DNA of 60,000 bases, taken from positions 15,626,001 to 15,686,000 of the forward strand of contig OU612072.1 of assembly GCA_914767715.1 (NCBI GenBank), in the 5' to 3' direction. A program made the position numbers and the translations under genes. Shown piece by piece: positions 28,401-42,066 of this stretch. The notes under the pieces were generated by a model that saw nothing but the letters and a program-made list of their open reading frames with translations, did not search any database and had not been told where the DNA came from. Numbering within the stretch: position 1 is the first letter of the stretch; every line of letters begins with the position of its first letter. The DNA comes from Membranipora membranacea (lineage: Eukaryota; Bryozoa; Gymnolaemata; Cheilostomatida; Membraniporidae).

Positions 28401-31400
28401 GCACAAGTTGAAAAAATGGTGATCTGTTTTATTCTGAACTTCTGTGTCAAGCCCTAGTTTCTTTTACAGGAAGGTGAGAGAAATTCACTGGCCGGGTGGT
28501 AGAACAGAGCCCCCTCCTGATAAGCCTGTATGTGGTTACGATAACTCAGGCTGTCCAGAAAAAGGACCTCCTCAGCCTTGGATCATCTCTACCGCAGTTT
28601 TCTCTGCAGTCCTCGTAGTGCTGGTTGTAGGAGGTTTCTTTGTGTACAGGTGAGATCATATTCCCATTCAGGTCCTGGAAATCACAGAAAACCGCTAAAA
28701 CCAAAAAGCCTGTTGAAGCAGACTCATGTGTTTTCCAGGACGATTTTTCCTCTACAGCACAAAAAAAATGATGAAAGCTGTACATGGAGGTGGATCCCTT
28801 GGTTAGCAAATGAGTGGGCTCTGATTGGTTGCTTGTGTGGACCAATCAACTAATTTGCTGTTCGTGCAAGTTTATTGTTATGGTTATCATTAGTTGTGCC
28901 ATGACATTGTTGACAGTGAATAACCATCTGTCTAGAAATACGACTCAGATGTACAGTACAATCCCTAATACATGCGCAAACCCTAACAGGACATATGCTG
29001 AATAATGTCGTAACTTTTTAATATTGTTATTGTTTTTCATTATTATTATTATTACTTTTATTATCATTTTTCATCATTATACTTACTTTTGCTAGACGGT
29101 ACAAGTATGAGAATGAGCTCAATAAGATGACATGGAGGATCAGGTCGCAGGATATAATATTCGCTGGAAGGCGTGGCGGCGGCTCCATCGCAAATAAAGC
29201 CCCAGGTGAGAAACAAAATACATTACACCCAAAATCTCATCATTATAGAGAGTACATTAGTGATGTGATGATATGAGTTTGGGTGATATGAAGGTTTTGG
29301 AGGGCAGGAGGATTACTAGAGGTGTGAGTGTGTAATGATACTGTGGGTGGGGTGTTTTTAGCATCGAACCCTTAAAATTATGAGTTCACTCAAATTGTTT
29401 GCTTGATGTCGTTGGTGATGTCATTCAGATCAATACAACTGTAGGGGTGGTATCTTCATAATTTGTCTCTATTTTCTAAAATTGGCCAATAGCACTATTA
29501 TTTTATCCAGAAACCCATTGTTTACATTACACAAAAAAAATACAAGATACCACCCCTATTTGTTGTAGCGCCATCTGAATCAGCCATCATGGACACTCTG
29601 GTGGAGGAAGAAGAGGGAGAAGTGGAGGTGCTGTGTGGACCAGATTTCAAGGAGGAAGCATAACTCCAATTAACATGAAAATTAATCCCATAAAACTAAT
29701 ATTATTATATGGCTACATTTTACCATAACAGATTGGGTCGCAACATAGTTTAGATGTTAGGAATTGATTATTTATAAAACAAGGGACTTTACCGACGAAA
29801 TGTCAATGATTTTGATGTGGCATAGACATTGATAATACTCTTAGACATTCACACATTTTAGACACAAGTGGACTAAACTTTAGTTCATTTTTTCAGGCTT
29901 AACCTTTAACTTTAAACTTAAATATTTTTGTAAAATCTTACAGCTTTGTTTTGATGCCATCAGCATTACCAAAAATATGTTCCATTATATTCAAGAAGTA
30001 TTACCCCTGACTTAGAAGCTAGCACACCAAACTACACTATTTTTCATTTTAACACTTACGCAAACTGCTTCAAGCCATATTAGATTTTGCACTTATTCCC
30101 TCGCTGAAACCATGTTCTATTTTATTCTAAATAATGTTGTGAAATTAAAAAAACCTGTCTGTTATCTACATACTAGATACCAACCAATGGGGAAACGGAT
30201 ACGAGTTAAAGGCTGATAAACGCAGCAGTAATTTATTGTCTGTGTGGAGTAGCTTTTCTCAGGAAGGCGGTGAGATGTGGTCCCGTCCCCTCCCAACTCC
30301 TGCAAGGCTTAATCCTTCTCCTCATAGTCATATATAGCCTAGCCTTGGGATCCTACTGTACAATCGCATCAAGTTAGATAAACTTTGTCTGCTTTTTGGA
30401 ATTGCTCTCTCTTCACTGGTCAACCACTGACATTAATCTCGAGGAGCAGATGAAAAATGATCAAACTTGATCCATTATCTTGTTAAACGAATCTGCTTGC
30501 GCTTATTAGTTTCTTTTTAGGCGGGTCTTGCTTATAAACAGTCTATCTTGATGTTGAAAGTCCAACTAGAGCATTGTGAGAATGCTTACCTCTATATTTT
30601 TGTATTAAATCAAATACGTAACATGTTATATATATAATATATACTATATCACTGACTGACTCAATCTACTATCTCAAGATACAAATCTGCTTGCGCTTAT
30701 TAGTTTCAAGAGAACAGTCCCTTTATGCAGGTTTGGCTTTTAAACAGGCTATTGTGCTGTTGAAGATCTATCTTCTTAGATTAGCCTGCATTGTAGTAAA
30801 TATTTATGTAGTAAATTTATATATGTATATGTAGTTTATTTATATATATTAATATACATATTATACTTTTTACTGACATATATGTTTCTTATGGGGCAGC
30901 TGGATGCCTAGAGAGACCCTCATACCCAGGCTCTATATATGAACCGCTCATAAAGCTGTCTTTTGCGGCAGCTAAAATGAGCAGTGGTTCTCGCCGCAGC
31001 AGGATGTCACAGATGGGTGGTATGCAACGCCATCGTAACAGTGCCACTGGTAATAAGCTCGATCTAAGGCTAATATTAACCGGCTCTATCTGTTTGTCTC
31101 AGGGTTGAAATTATCAATGTTCTTGACCTTTTTGATCTTCATCAACCATGATTTCTTCTTTGTACAGATTGGGTATGGGTTCTAATGCTTCTGTAATGAT
31201 CTTCTCTCTTTGCTGGAAAATGCTTATCGGTTTATCAATACCTTTTGCCACCAAAACTAAATTGACACAAGATGCTCATAGACAACTGATAACTGGCCGG
31301 GGAGATTAAGTTGGATAGGTTTTGTTATTCTCTCAAGCTTTGTTGAAAAACAGAACTGACATAAAGTTGTGAAGCTTCTGTTGCGCGAGTAATTGAATTA

Positions 31401-34400
31401 AGAATCAGGAATAATCCTCACATGGAAAAAGAGAAGACAATAATCTGCATGTGATCTTAGTATTTACTCTTCACCTTGGTCAGCATAAGATAATCACATC
31501 CAGCTATGGGTCAACAAACCAGTAGGCCCAATTGAATTTTTCCCTCAATTATATCCATCTTGGTCTGCTTACTTGCCAGCAACTCCTAGATTTGGATGTT
31601 GGTTAAAATCCCAAAGTTTTGGCTGTAAGCTGCTAGCAGATTTTTTTATGCATTCCAAGTCTTCGATTGCTTTGGAATGCATTGATAACTAGAAGGAATT
31701 ATGTAGATTTTGATACACTGCTTGCTATTAGCTGGCAAATGTTCTATGCTTTGAATTTGTGCGAAGCTCACAACTGAAATGTAAGCTATTTTTTTGTCAT
31801 CTCAAACTAAGGACAAAATATTTATTTATAGTATTTTCTCAAAATAACTGAAAGATTTATTAGCTTTTCATACTCTAGAGTGTATGTCACATTCCCAAAT
31901 CTCCATTGTTCTATAACCTTGGTTCCTAAATCACAATTATAGGAGCTCGAGGTACGGATGGTGTACTCACCCGTAGAGATAGTAGGATCTCCTGTATTTC
32001 AAGGTTCTCTGTAGACAGCGTCGGTGTCATGGAGCACGGAATATTGGGTAAACAGCAACTCTTCACTCAAACAGGATTCTATAAGGTTAGTGGGTCTTAC
32101 AAGGTATACTAACAGAAAATGTATAATATGTGAAGAGTGATGCATAGGAATGTGATCAGCTCCATTGTTATTCACACAAACAATTATTTCAGTTGCGTTA
32201 GGAAAGGCTAGAATTGTTTTAAAGGATTTTGCCGCCATATCATTCTTTTAAACAGCTTTATATAGCAAGATGAGAAAAAAATAAAACAATGACATCATAT
32301 TGCTAAAAACAGGGTATTTAAGTTTTGAGTTTATAAGGTGTTGATTTATACAGAAGTAACTTCCTCTAGCAACAACTGGCTTTAATCGATTGTTGATGTT
32401 TACATTTCAGAGTGATATAGTCGCTCTGAAATCCACACCAGTGAAAAGTGTTACAGAGAACAGAGATTTCCTGAAAGAGATTAAAAGTAGGAAAGATTTA
32501 CAGCATGACCATATTGTCAGGTATGATCTTATCTCAGTCCCTCTGACCCGTTTGACAAATAAGATAAGATAAGATGGCTTTTATTGCTAAACTTTGTCAA
32601 AGACAAGTTACGATAGTGTTGAGGAAGCTCTTTTGATGTTCATACAGTCGCCATTTAAGATTTGAATGCTCGTTGGAATAAAACTGTTTAAAAAACTCTC
32701 TGATTAAATATTCGCTAAATTTTAGTTTTGCTAGTTTGAGGGTGATCTTCTATTAGTCAGTAACATTTCTATCCAAATTTAAAATTATTTTAAAGTCGGG
32801 AGATTTTGTAAATTCGAGTTTGCCATTTATTTCTCAATTTGAAGTCTGTGCGAATCGGTGAACTGGTCCTCCTGTGAATACTTCACTGCTTTAGGTGTAA
32901 GTTTAAGTTACAACATTAATAATTTTCCAAGGGCTTTATTAATTGACGATTTGTGATTCTTTTAGGTAACCCTAGTTATACAATATCGGCCACCATAATC
33001 CCAGAAGTAACATGATATGACAGTCTGTGTTTATATTCCAGATTCATAGGGATATGTTTGGACCCAGGTAATGAGTACATTGTGACTGAATATTGCCAGA
33101 AAGGAAGTCTGCAGGATATTCTAGAGAACGATCAGATTCAGCTGGACGCCATGTTCAAACACTCGCTAATACAAGATATCGCAAAGGTCGGATTACTAAT
33201 ATCAATCGTTAAAGTATTAAATTAAAGTGATTGTGAAGGAACCAGCTCTTTGGTATCATTCTGGAGTTCACAGTTTAAATTTTTTTAAACTGCCATATAA
33301 GGTTCATCAACAATATATGGCCACAGAGTAAGGATGTATATATATATCCCTACTCTGTGATATGGCCCAGTTTCAACTGATTTTCACTAGAAGTTGAAAT
33401 GTGAAGGTACTAAAAAGGTACTGTTTTAATGATAGTATATACAAAATAGTACCTAGTAGAAGTGAAAATTAGATGAAACTGGGCCACATGCTGTTCATAA
33501 ACCTTAGAAGTTTTCTAAATTAGAGAACTCTAGAATGATACCAAAAACCTGATTCCTTCCTTAGTAGGGGTTAAATAAAGCTATCTAGGTTTTAGTATGA
33601 ATGATCGTTAGGTCAATGATATTTTGCATTGAAATAAAGTGTTACCAAAACAGGATAACCTCCATGACAAGGCTTAGTTTTAATTATTGATTTTATTATC
33701 ATAATAGTAAGGTCTAGCTTCTGGTAGGCCCCATGCAAAGAGTTGCTTCTTGCCTCTAGCTAGCTATCCTAAAGGGTGAAAACTCAATTTTCGTGCAATT
33801 TTTTGTCTATGGATACCTAGCCAATGTGTTGGCCCTGATTGGTAGATGGGTGGTCTTCTCCCCACCCCCAATCAGAGCCAACACATTGGCTAATGGAGAC
33901 CTCTCAATGTTACTAGATAAACAACGTATATCCTGAGAACTCAAAATTGTGAGCCTTATTATGATATCTCTTACAGGGTATGGAGTATTTACATGGCAGC
34001 GGTATCGGTTGCCATGGAAACCTTAAAAGCACAAACTGTGTCGTAGACAGCAGATTTGTGCTAAAGCTGACGGATTTTGGTCTTAAGTCTCTAAGGAACT
34101 CTGGTCAGAAGCGCTCTCTTGAAGAGGAGGACAAATATCAAATCTGCAAACGTAAGTTTTCTAATCAAATTGAAATTGCATTCCAAAACTCACAATCATA
34201 TCAAAGTTGTCTGCCCATTCCGTAAAGAGAGATATCTTCAAATTTGGAGTGGCTTTTCATCTCCGTTACAAAGTCTTATTGGTGTGAAAAATGGCTATTT
34301 GTTGTGATGTGTTCAGATCTGTGATTTCAGCAAAGTTTGAAGGTCTAAAGTAATATGTCTTATTTTGTATCCACACTGAGGACGTGATATACTATTGCAT

Positions 34401-37400
34401 GTATATCTCTGATTGATAGAGAGTGAGCTAATTCACTTATCATGACAAGTAATTTGGCGTAACGACCTGAGTTCAATTTTACTAATTAGGGGTGGGTACA
34501 TGTTAAGTACTCATACTAAATTGACTCTAACGATCAGAGATACACATGATAATAGTGTAGTCTCGATGTCAGTAGGTTTCGTATCTGATATCATGCGGTT
34601 CCTAACATATCCTAGAATATTTCATTTGATTCAGAGTCAAGTAGCGATGGCACCAAACCAAGTAATTATCATCTCCAAATTTAGACTATTGCTCTCTTTC
34701 TGTTTTCAAAACAAGGAATGTTGAGAGGAACTTTTGCTCAGAATTCCTAGCCGATTCGTTGTCTCTGATTGGGCAATCGGTCATGAAACAACCGATCAGG
34801 GACAACGCATCGGCAAAGGCTTGTCTGTCTGCTTATACTTGAAATCAGGTGGGGTTTGTAGCACTGTAGTCTAAGTGCTCAGACAGCTGCAATGAGAGTT
34901 AGTGACAATACATTATCAACCAGTCTTTTGAGTGGTTGATAATGTAATGTGACTAAGTCACATTGAAGCTGTCTGAGCACTTAGACTAGTGGCACTCTTG
35001 TAAGACAATGGAATGCTACTAACTTCATCTTTTATCAAGTCTGAGTAATTGGACACTGCTCAGGATGCATGCAGCATATTTCATCAGACTAAGAGCGCTC
35101 ACTCATGCTTCATTGTTGCATGGCTCGCTCGAGCTTGCTTGAAAGAAATTTCCAGTGTCTAAAAGTCGACTGCAATTCGTCTTCATTTTATCTCCAATAC
35201 TGTCACAAGATGTCTGCTTCAAAACCAAACACTCTCCTAAAACTTAACTATTGTTTATGCATCGTCAACTGACTCTGGACTTCAGGTCCCTTTCTTGATA
35301 GCATGACTTGTCACTATATTATAGATAGGGCTTTATTACAAAATGCTGAGACCTAGAATTATAATTTTACTAGCTTTACTGCCCTCTGATGGATCATCAG
35401 GTAAGGTATAGAATTCAAAATCTAATCTCATGATAAACTGCCCTGCAACTGCTTGGCCCCCTCAAACACACCCATATGAACAAACAATTAACACTATCTT
35501 CTACTGGGGATCAGTTGGCCCCCAGGTGTGCTCCGACCTGCCTGCAAACAGAGAGCAAATTGGCGCAGATATTGTGGCCTAGCCAATAAGGCACAAATAT
35601 TTCGCCGCCCATGCCTCGGGATGGGCGAGTGATAAGACATCCGATTTTAATCAACCTTTAATCAACCAACGCCTCTAACGGAAAGATTGTTTGGCGAGCA
35701 GTTAAGCAGAGCAGTTTAGAGAATATGTGCTCACGTCTGCTCATTGTCAGTGCAAGTCGAAACTTTAAGACTGTTTTGAAGCAGAGGAGATAGTCTCTGC
35801 CTATGCCAATAAAAGATTTAGCACTCGACACTACAGTGTCCTACAATTTTAAATCAAAAATTACCTACTACTCTTTGTAAGAGTTCTAGTAAATGGTGGT
35901 GGGAGTCCAGAATTATGCATGTTACGTCAAATTACTCTCCAGCTGAGGACGACTGCTGTGTTTGTAGTTAATTGTCCATGAAATTACCTACGCCAGATAC
36001 TAAATTCTCAGTTGTGTTCTCAGTTGTGACTAAAGATGCATCAATTATTTGACAAAAATATCAGCCTGAGTGCATAAGCTGTTTTGTTAGGGGGGCTATA
36101 ACACCCCCTTACCATACACCTTTTGCACTCAAGCTAAATCTGTTAGTAAGTCATCACTTATTTGAAGTATATGTATCAAGAACTGTACAAAAAATACTCT
36201 ATTTGCATCTGATGCTGTTCTCAATAATTGTACGATTTATGCAATATTATTCTGTTGAAACTATACCAGTGGATTATGTTTGGGATTTCCGTAAAATTGC
36301 ATTGTGAGATACCCTTAAACCAACGAAATAGGCTAAGTCACCACACTGTTAATAAAACTTGCAATTCGATTGTTACTGTTGCAGTGTGGGATACTCTCTC
36401 ATGCATGGCCTAATGGACTAGCACTTGACCGTTACACTTTCCCTTTGTAGGTAAGTTATGGACTGCCCCAGAGTTGATTGTGATGACCGATGAACCCTCC
36501 GCTCAGGCGTATCAGAAGGGTGATGTGTACAGCTTCGCTATCATCTGTCAGGAGGTTATCTACAGACTAGGTGTATTCCACATAGAGAATGACGATAATA
36601 TGAGCCCTGAAGGTATTTATTTATTTACTACACTGCGGTATTTCTGTATTTTTACCCCATTGCTGTATTTCTGTATTTTTACCCCATTGCTGTATTTCTG
36701 TATTTTTACCCCAATGAGGTATTTCTATATTTTAACGGTATTGTAGTACATTTGTCTTAAAAACCACAGCCTGTTCGCAATTGACTGAGCTGTGCAAGGT
36801 AAAGTACCAATAGCTAAGCCAAACATTTGTGGTCCCCTCTTCACCGATTTTTCGATGAAACCATCTTGATATGGTTGTCTGGTTGGGTGTGCATCAAGGG
36901 ATTAAAATTATTGTAGAAATAATTGCTGGTTTGATTAGACCTTACATAGATTACCAAGCAGCAATTTGTGGTTGGACGAAACCTGCATTCACTCCAGGCA
37001 TTGGTTTTGTTATTACTTGTTGCAATCAACAGGCCGATCGGTCGGGACATATCAAATAATCAAAACATCCTGCTGCCAGTATTACTCATGATTGCAACTC
37101 CAACAAAGAGTTGTCCTCCCCTTGTCTTTAAAACCGACTATTCCAAATTCAACTTGTAACTTTAATTTCACAGATATTATTGGCACATTACAAGCTAACC
37201 CAGCATTTAGACCGACGCTCCACAATGCAGATTGTGATATCACTGCCGAGGCTAAGTTTATCAAGAGATGCTGGGCCGTGGAGCCGCTGGACAGACCAGA
37301 TTTTACCCTCATCAAGAATAGCTACCGCAGATTTATGAAGTAAGTGAGCGAGATTGTGATTGGAGTTTCTAAGCATTTCTATATTTGCCTCTGTAAATGC

Positions 37401-40400
37401 TGTTGTGAATGTTTTTGTTTGACGGTTTTTCCGGCTGTTAGATGGGGCTTGGGATGACAGCGATTGCCAAGGCCAGCGTTTGCCAGACTAGGCTCGCCCT
37501 AATTTGAAGGCCTGCATGGCTGTCACTGTGACATGCATAATTACCCACACTGATGCAATGAAACTGTTTATTGGTAGCTGTTTGGGCCGCAAAAATTTCA
37601 CCAGGTTTCGCTCACGCTTGGCTGTCCCTGGGATTTTCAAGGTCTTGCATAATTACCCACAATAATGCAGATGCTACTCACCACTAGCCTCGTCACGCGG
37701 CTTCTCCCCAAACCAAAGAGTAGGCGCGTGACAGGGGTAATCCATCACTGGAAGCTGTTTGGGCCATCAAACTACGTTTAAGTTAGTGTCACTCATTTTG
37801 TCTAGCCGTTATCCAATATGACATTTGACAATACCTCGTATCATCTACCCTCATGTATGCTTTTATTTCTGAATATGTCTCCAGTTTCTGGTTTATTGAA
37901 CCGCACCGATCATCTCACTGGTAGGTCTTGAGCTTCAAATTTAACATGTTTGGACACGACCGATGATTCTAATCGTAAATGATAAGATCATGATACATGG
38001 TACATGATTCAGATGACACTCTTTTTTGGACTGGTTCTGCCTCCTATTTAGCCTGTCTTGACAAGCTCTGTTGTGGGAGGGAAGGGTCCCCCCCCCCATC
38101 ACGGAGTTTGTCAAGACAGGCTACCTCCTACTTAGTAACTAATCTACATAGTATCTTAAAAGTAACAATATTTTCTATCCACATCGATTGACAATATCAA
38201 TAATATCAACATCTATTATCGAGTAGGCTTTCTGTCGAGATGATGCAATCAAAATTACAACCAGTATGTTTTCTGGTGCTCTAAACTGTTTATCCATAAT
38301 TCAAGGGGAAATGTAAAGCCAACTTCAGATCTAGAAAAATCCATTACATCAGGCAACAATATGAGGGGAAAATATGTTCAACTGTCTGTTTGACAATGGT
38401 TGGCATAGTCCTGTCAGTGCTTTTTACTATTTTTTCCAAAGAATCATAAAATTATACTTAAGTTTAGGTGAAATAGTGTTTTCCTTAGCGCCCTGGTTTG
38501 ATATTTTAATTAATTCTCCAAAGGTGTCCTTATCCATTAAAAAGTGGGTCAAACCATACTCAGCAAGAGACATAATACTTGGCTGACACAGAAAGTAAAT
38601 TTGCAAGTATGTTTATGAATGAAGTATTTATAACACAAAGTATAAGCACTGATAAGTTAAATTAAGTTAAATTAAGTTAAAACTGTATACCACTAAATCG
38701 TAATACCACCTAACATTTCTAGGCACAGCGATGCTAAGGGAGGTAACTTGGTAGATAATTTACTGTCTCGTATGGAGCAGTATGCTAATAACCTGGAGTC
38801 GCTGGTGGAGGAGAGAACCGCTGATTACCTGGAGGAGAAAAAGAGAGCGGAGGATCTACTCTATATGATGCTGCCTAAAAGTATCGCTAGTATCCTAATC
38901 AAGGTATGTAGAAATCACTGATTTATTTATTAATTGAGGTTTTCTAAAAGTTTATAATTAAAGTTAATTAAAAAAAACTTGTTGACCTCACATATATATA
39001 TATAGAAAAACGACTTGAATAAAAACATATAAGTGTTAGGTGGTAGATACTACATAGTAAGTATGATGATGAAAGCATTATAGCATAAATAACGTGAATA
39101 AAAAGAAAAGAGAAAGGAAGGAGCAGAGAGCGGCAAACAAAAATGCAAGTTCACAACATTAGGTCAGGAGCTAGTCAATGGTTAGAGCGGCGGAGTCATG
39201 ATCATGAGATCCTGTGTATTATTTTCCCATGGTCCCATGAGTGGCCATTCATCCTTACAATCACTAGTATATCATAACATGCCCAACTGCGCTGACGGGA
39301 ATACACAAACTACACAAAAAAAGCATTTGTCATGTTCCCAAATCAGACTGACCCGTGTGTTTTGAGTGATTGCACTGTAAACACTAGCGTGCCGCTGTAA
39401 AAAATGCATGAATATACAATTAGATATCAACTTAACACTAATTCTAGTATTTGAAAATATGTTTTTTATCTGTTTCTGTTTTATCTGTTTGAATCTGTGA
39501 TGTCAGGAGTTATGTACTTTATATGCAGCGCTGGATAACTCTGAGCTTGTGAACTTGATTGTCATCTATTCAATGTGTACTACTTCCCTGGGCTGTCGTA
39601 CGATATTCTGAGGATTGTATATTTATACCAGGGTGAGAATGTAGCTGCAGAATGGTTTGACGAGGTGACGATATATTTCTCTGACATTTGTGGATTCACT
39701 GCGCTATCGGCTGAGAGCTCTCCAATGCAAGTAGTAGCTCTACTCAATGACCTCTATACCGCATTCGATAACATCATAGAAGAATTTGATGTCTATAAGG
39801 TAAAAACTTCTCTTGTCAGTTTTTATTAAGAACAGTGAAAATCTATTCCCTTTTGGCGTTAGTGAGTTAGATACAAAATAACATTTCATGCTGAGCCGAC
39901 CTAATTCAAGCATGATCTAATTTCCCTGCATTTACGTTTCAAGCCTCTGGCGGCTAACCAGTAGAATAGGAAAGTACGGACTGCGGGTAAATTGGATAAA
40001 ACGTTTTAGAGCCAACCAAACCATTGGGTCATCAAGCCAAGCCTTAAGTTTTATAGTTTTTTGTCTGTCAGATGCATTGAATTCCATATCTGGAATAGCA
40101 TCATTAGCTTTCTTTTGCAAAACAAAGGGCTTGCAAAAATAGCCAGTCCCTAGTAGCAATCTAGAAATGCCCTAATCATCGACACTGTATGGGGTATAAT
40201 TACTGTTTGCAATATTGTAAACAAGACAATTTCTCAGGCTAATTATTCATGCTACTAGGGACAGCCAATCAGATAACAGTCAGATGGGTCCCTGTGTTTA
40301 GTGTCCTAACCGTATAACGCTATGATACTATTTCCATTCTAAGAGAAGAATCTAATTCAGTGGTCAGATGACATTGAAATCAGGTTGAATTGTATACTGA

Positions 40401-42033
40401 GGTTACCCACTCAAAACATCATATAAAAAAACTAGTAAGATTAAGACCAAGATTTAAGGCAAAAAGCCCAGAGACAACTTAATGTCATGTCTGCTTTATT
40501 TGATTCGATGTGGACAAAATATGCTGATAATAAGCAATAATGATGACAGCATCAACATACTTGTTTTGGCATTATAGTGCTAACAGAACTTCATTAACAA
40601 AGCAACATTTCAACCTTGTTGCGCTGTTTGGTTCCAAGTTGGAATGACTTGTAGTACAAAGTGTACAGAAAATTGTGGAGATTTTGGCCGGGTTCTTCCA
40701 ACTATTATCTACCCAATAAAAATAATGATAATTGATTTCTCTTCTTTTGAAATTCAGAATTATTCATATTTATAATACAGGTTAACCTAAATATCCAATA
40801 TCAAATTTTTTCCGTTGCCAGGTGGAGACAATTGGAGACGCATACATGGTAGTATCAGGTCTACCTAATAAGAACGGTATAAACCACGCACGGGAGATCG
40901 CACGTATGTCTCTCAAACTACTCGACTTCATCAAGACATTCAAAATAAGACACAAGTAAGTCAAGTCCGTGATTTATCTTTGACCTAGCTTCAATGCTGG
41001 GGAGGGTAATGTCGCCACTCCTCAATTACACAAACAGCTTTAAAACTCAGGTTTTATTAGCTTTGACCTAGTTTCAATGCTGGTGGGGGGGGGGGGTAAT
41101 GTCACCATCCCTCAATCGCGCAAACATCCTTAGATGGAACTCAGGGACCTAGGTTTCATTATGGGTAGTTTGATGTCACCACCCCTCAATCACGCAAACA
41201 TCCTTAGAACTAAGGCTTCAATAGTGACAGGATGTTTATTATGAGGGTACCCCTATTGTCATGAAATGGATGGGTCATTAATTGACGAAATAAATAGTTC
41301 CGCATTATGGACGCTCAGATGCCTAAAGATCAGAAATAATTGAAACCTTTTGTTCAGTTTGAACTTTGTGTTAAAACATTTGGATGGCGAGACACAATGT
41401 GCTATCGCTTCGAAAGGTGTATTGTTACACAATAATTTCTACTTCAAATTTCCTAAATATTATTATTAAGATCTTCAGCTCAAGTTTTATTCTCTCTCTC
41501 ATGCCTTATGGTGGTCTGATGTTTTTCAATCCATTCGGTGATTAGCAAATTATAGAAACAGAATTGATCTGTTTTTGATTAACATGTCCGATGTCTTCAA
41601 TTAGTTTCATTCAGGTTACACAGTGCTGTTTTTTCGCTTCTGTCCCGCCGCCCACACTGAGATTTGTTTCCGAAGGACAACCATATTGTCCCAGTCAAGT
41701 ATCTGCTGGTCAAGATGACTATTTAATTAATGATTATCTGTTTTCCGTTGCCAACTAGTACCAAAGCTGTTTTCATCCTCCAGTGAGAATAAATTCTAAA
41801 ACCAAATTTTAATTTTTTTATTCATCCCAATTGCACACTTTATTTTCAGGCCAGAAGAGAGGATTAAGTTACGTATAGGAATGCACAGCGGACCGGTGTG
41901 TGCTGGGGTCGTGGGGCTGAAGATGCCGAGGTATTGTCTGTTTGGTGATACAGTCAATACAGCCAGTCGTATGGAATCTAACGGTCTCCGTAAGTTTTCC
42001 TGCTCTCAGTATCATAAAAAATATAATAAATTG

Positions 42034-42066
<33 letters not shown>

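Larger units (their letters stand above)
34152..36450 (+). other. Intron K12-K13 (2.3 kb)
   Basis: It contains two foldbacks (34748-34816 and 34863-34991) and a TATCTCTGATTGATAGAGAG segment near 34405 related to the element at 43331-43478. The remainder shows no coding signal. Confidence 0.55.

Noticed and set aside
33977-36612. Active protein kinase domain
   Set aside because: HRD is replaced by HGN and no glycine-rich loop is visible, as in other receptor guanylate cyclases, so it is called a kinase-homology (pseudokinase) domain.
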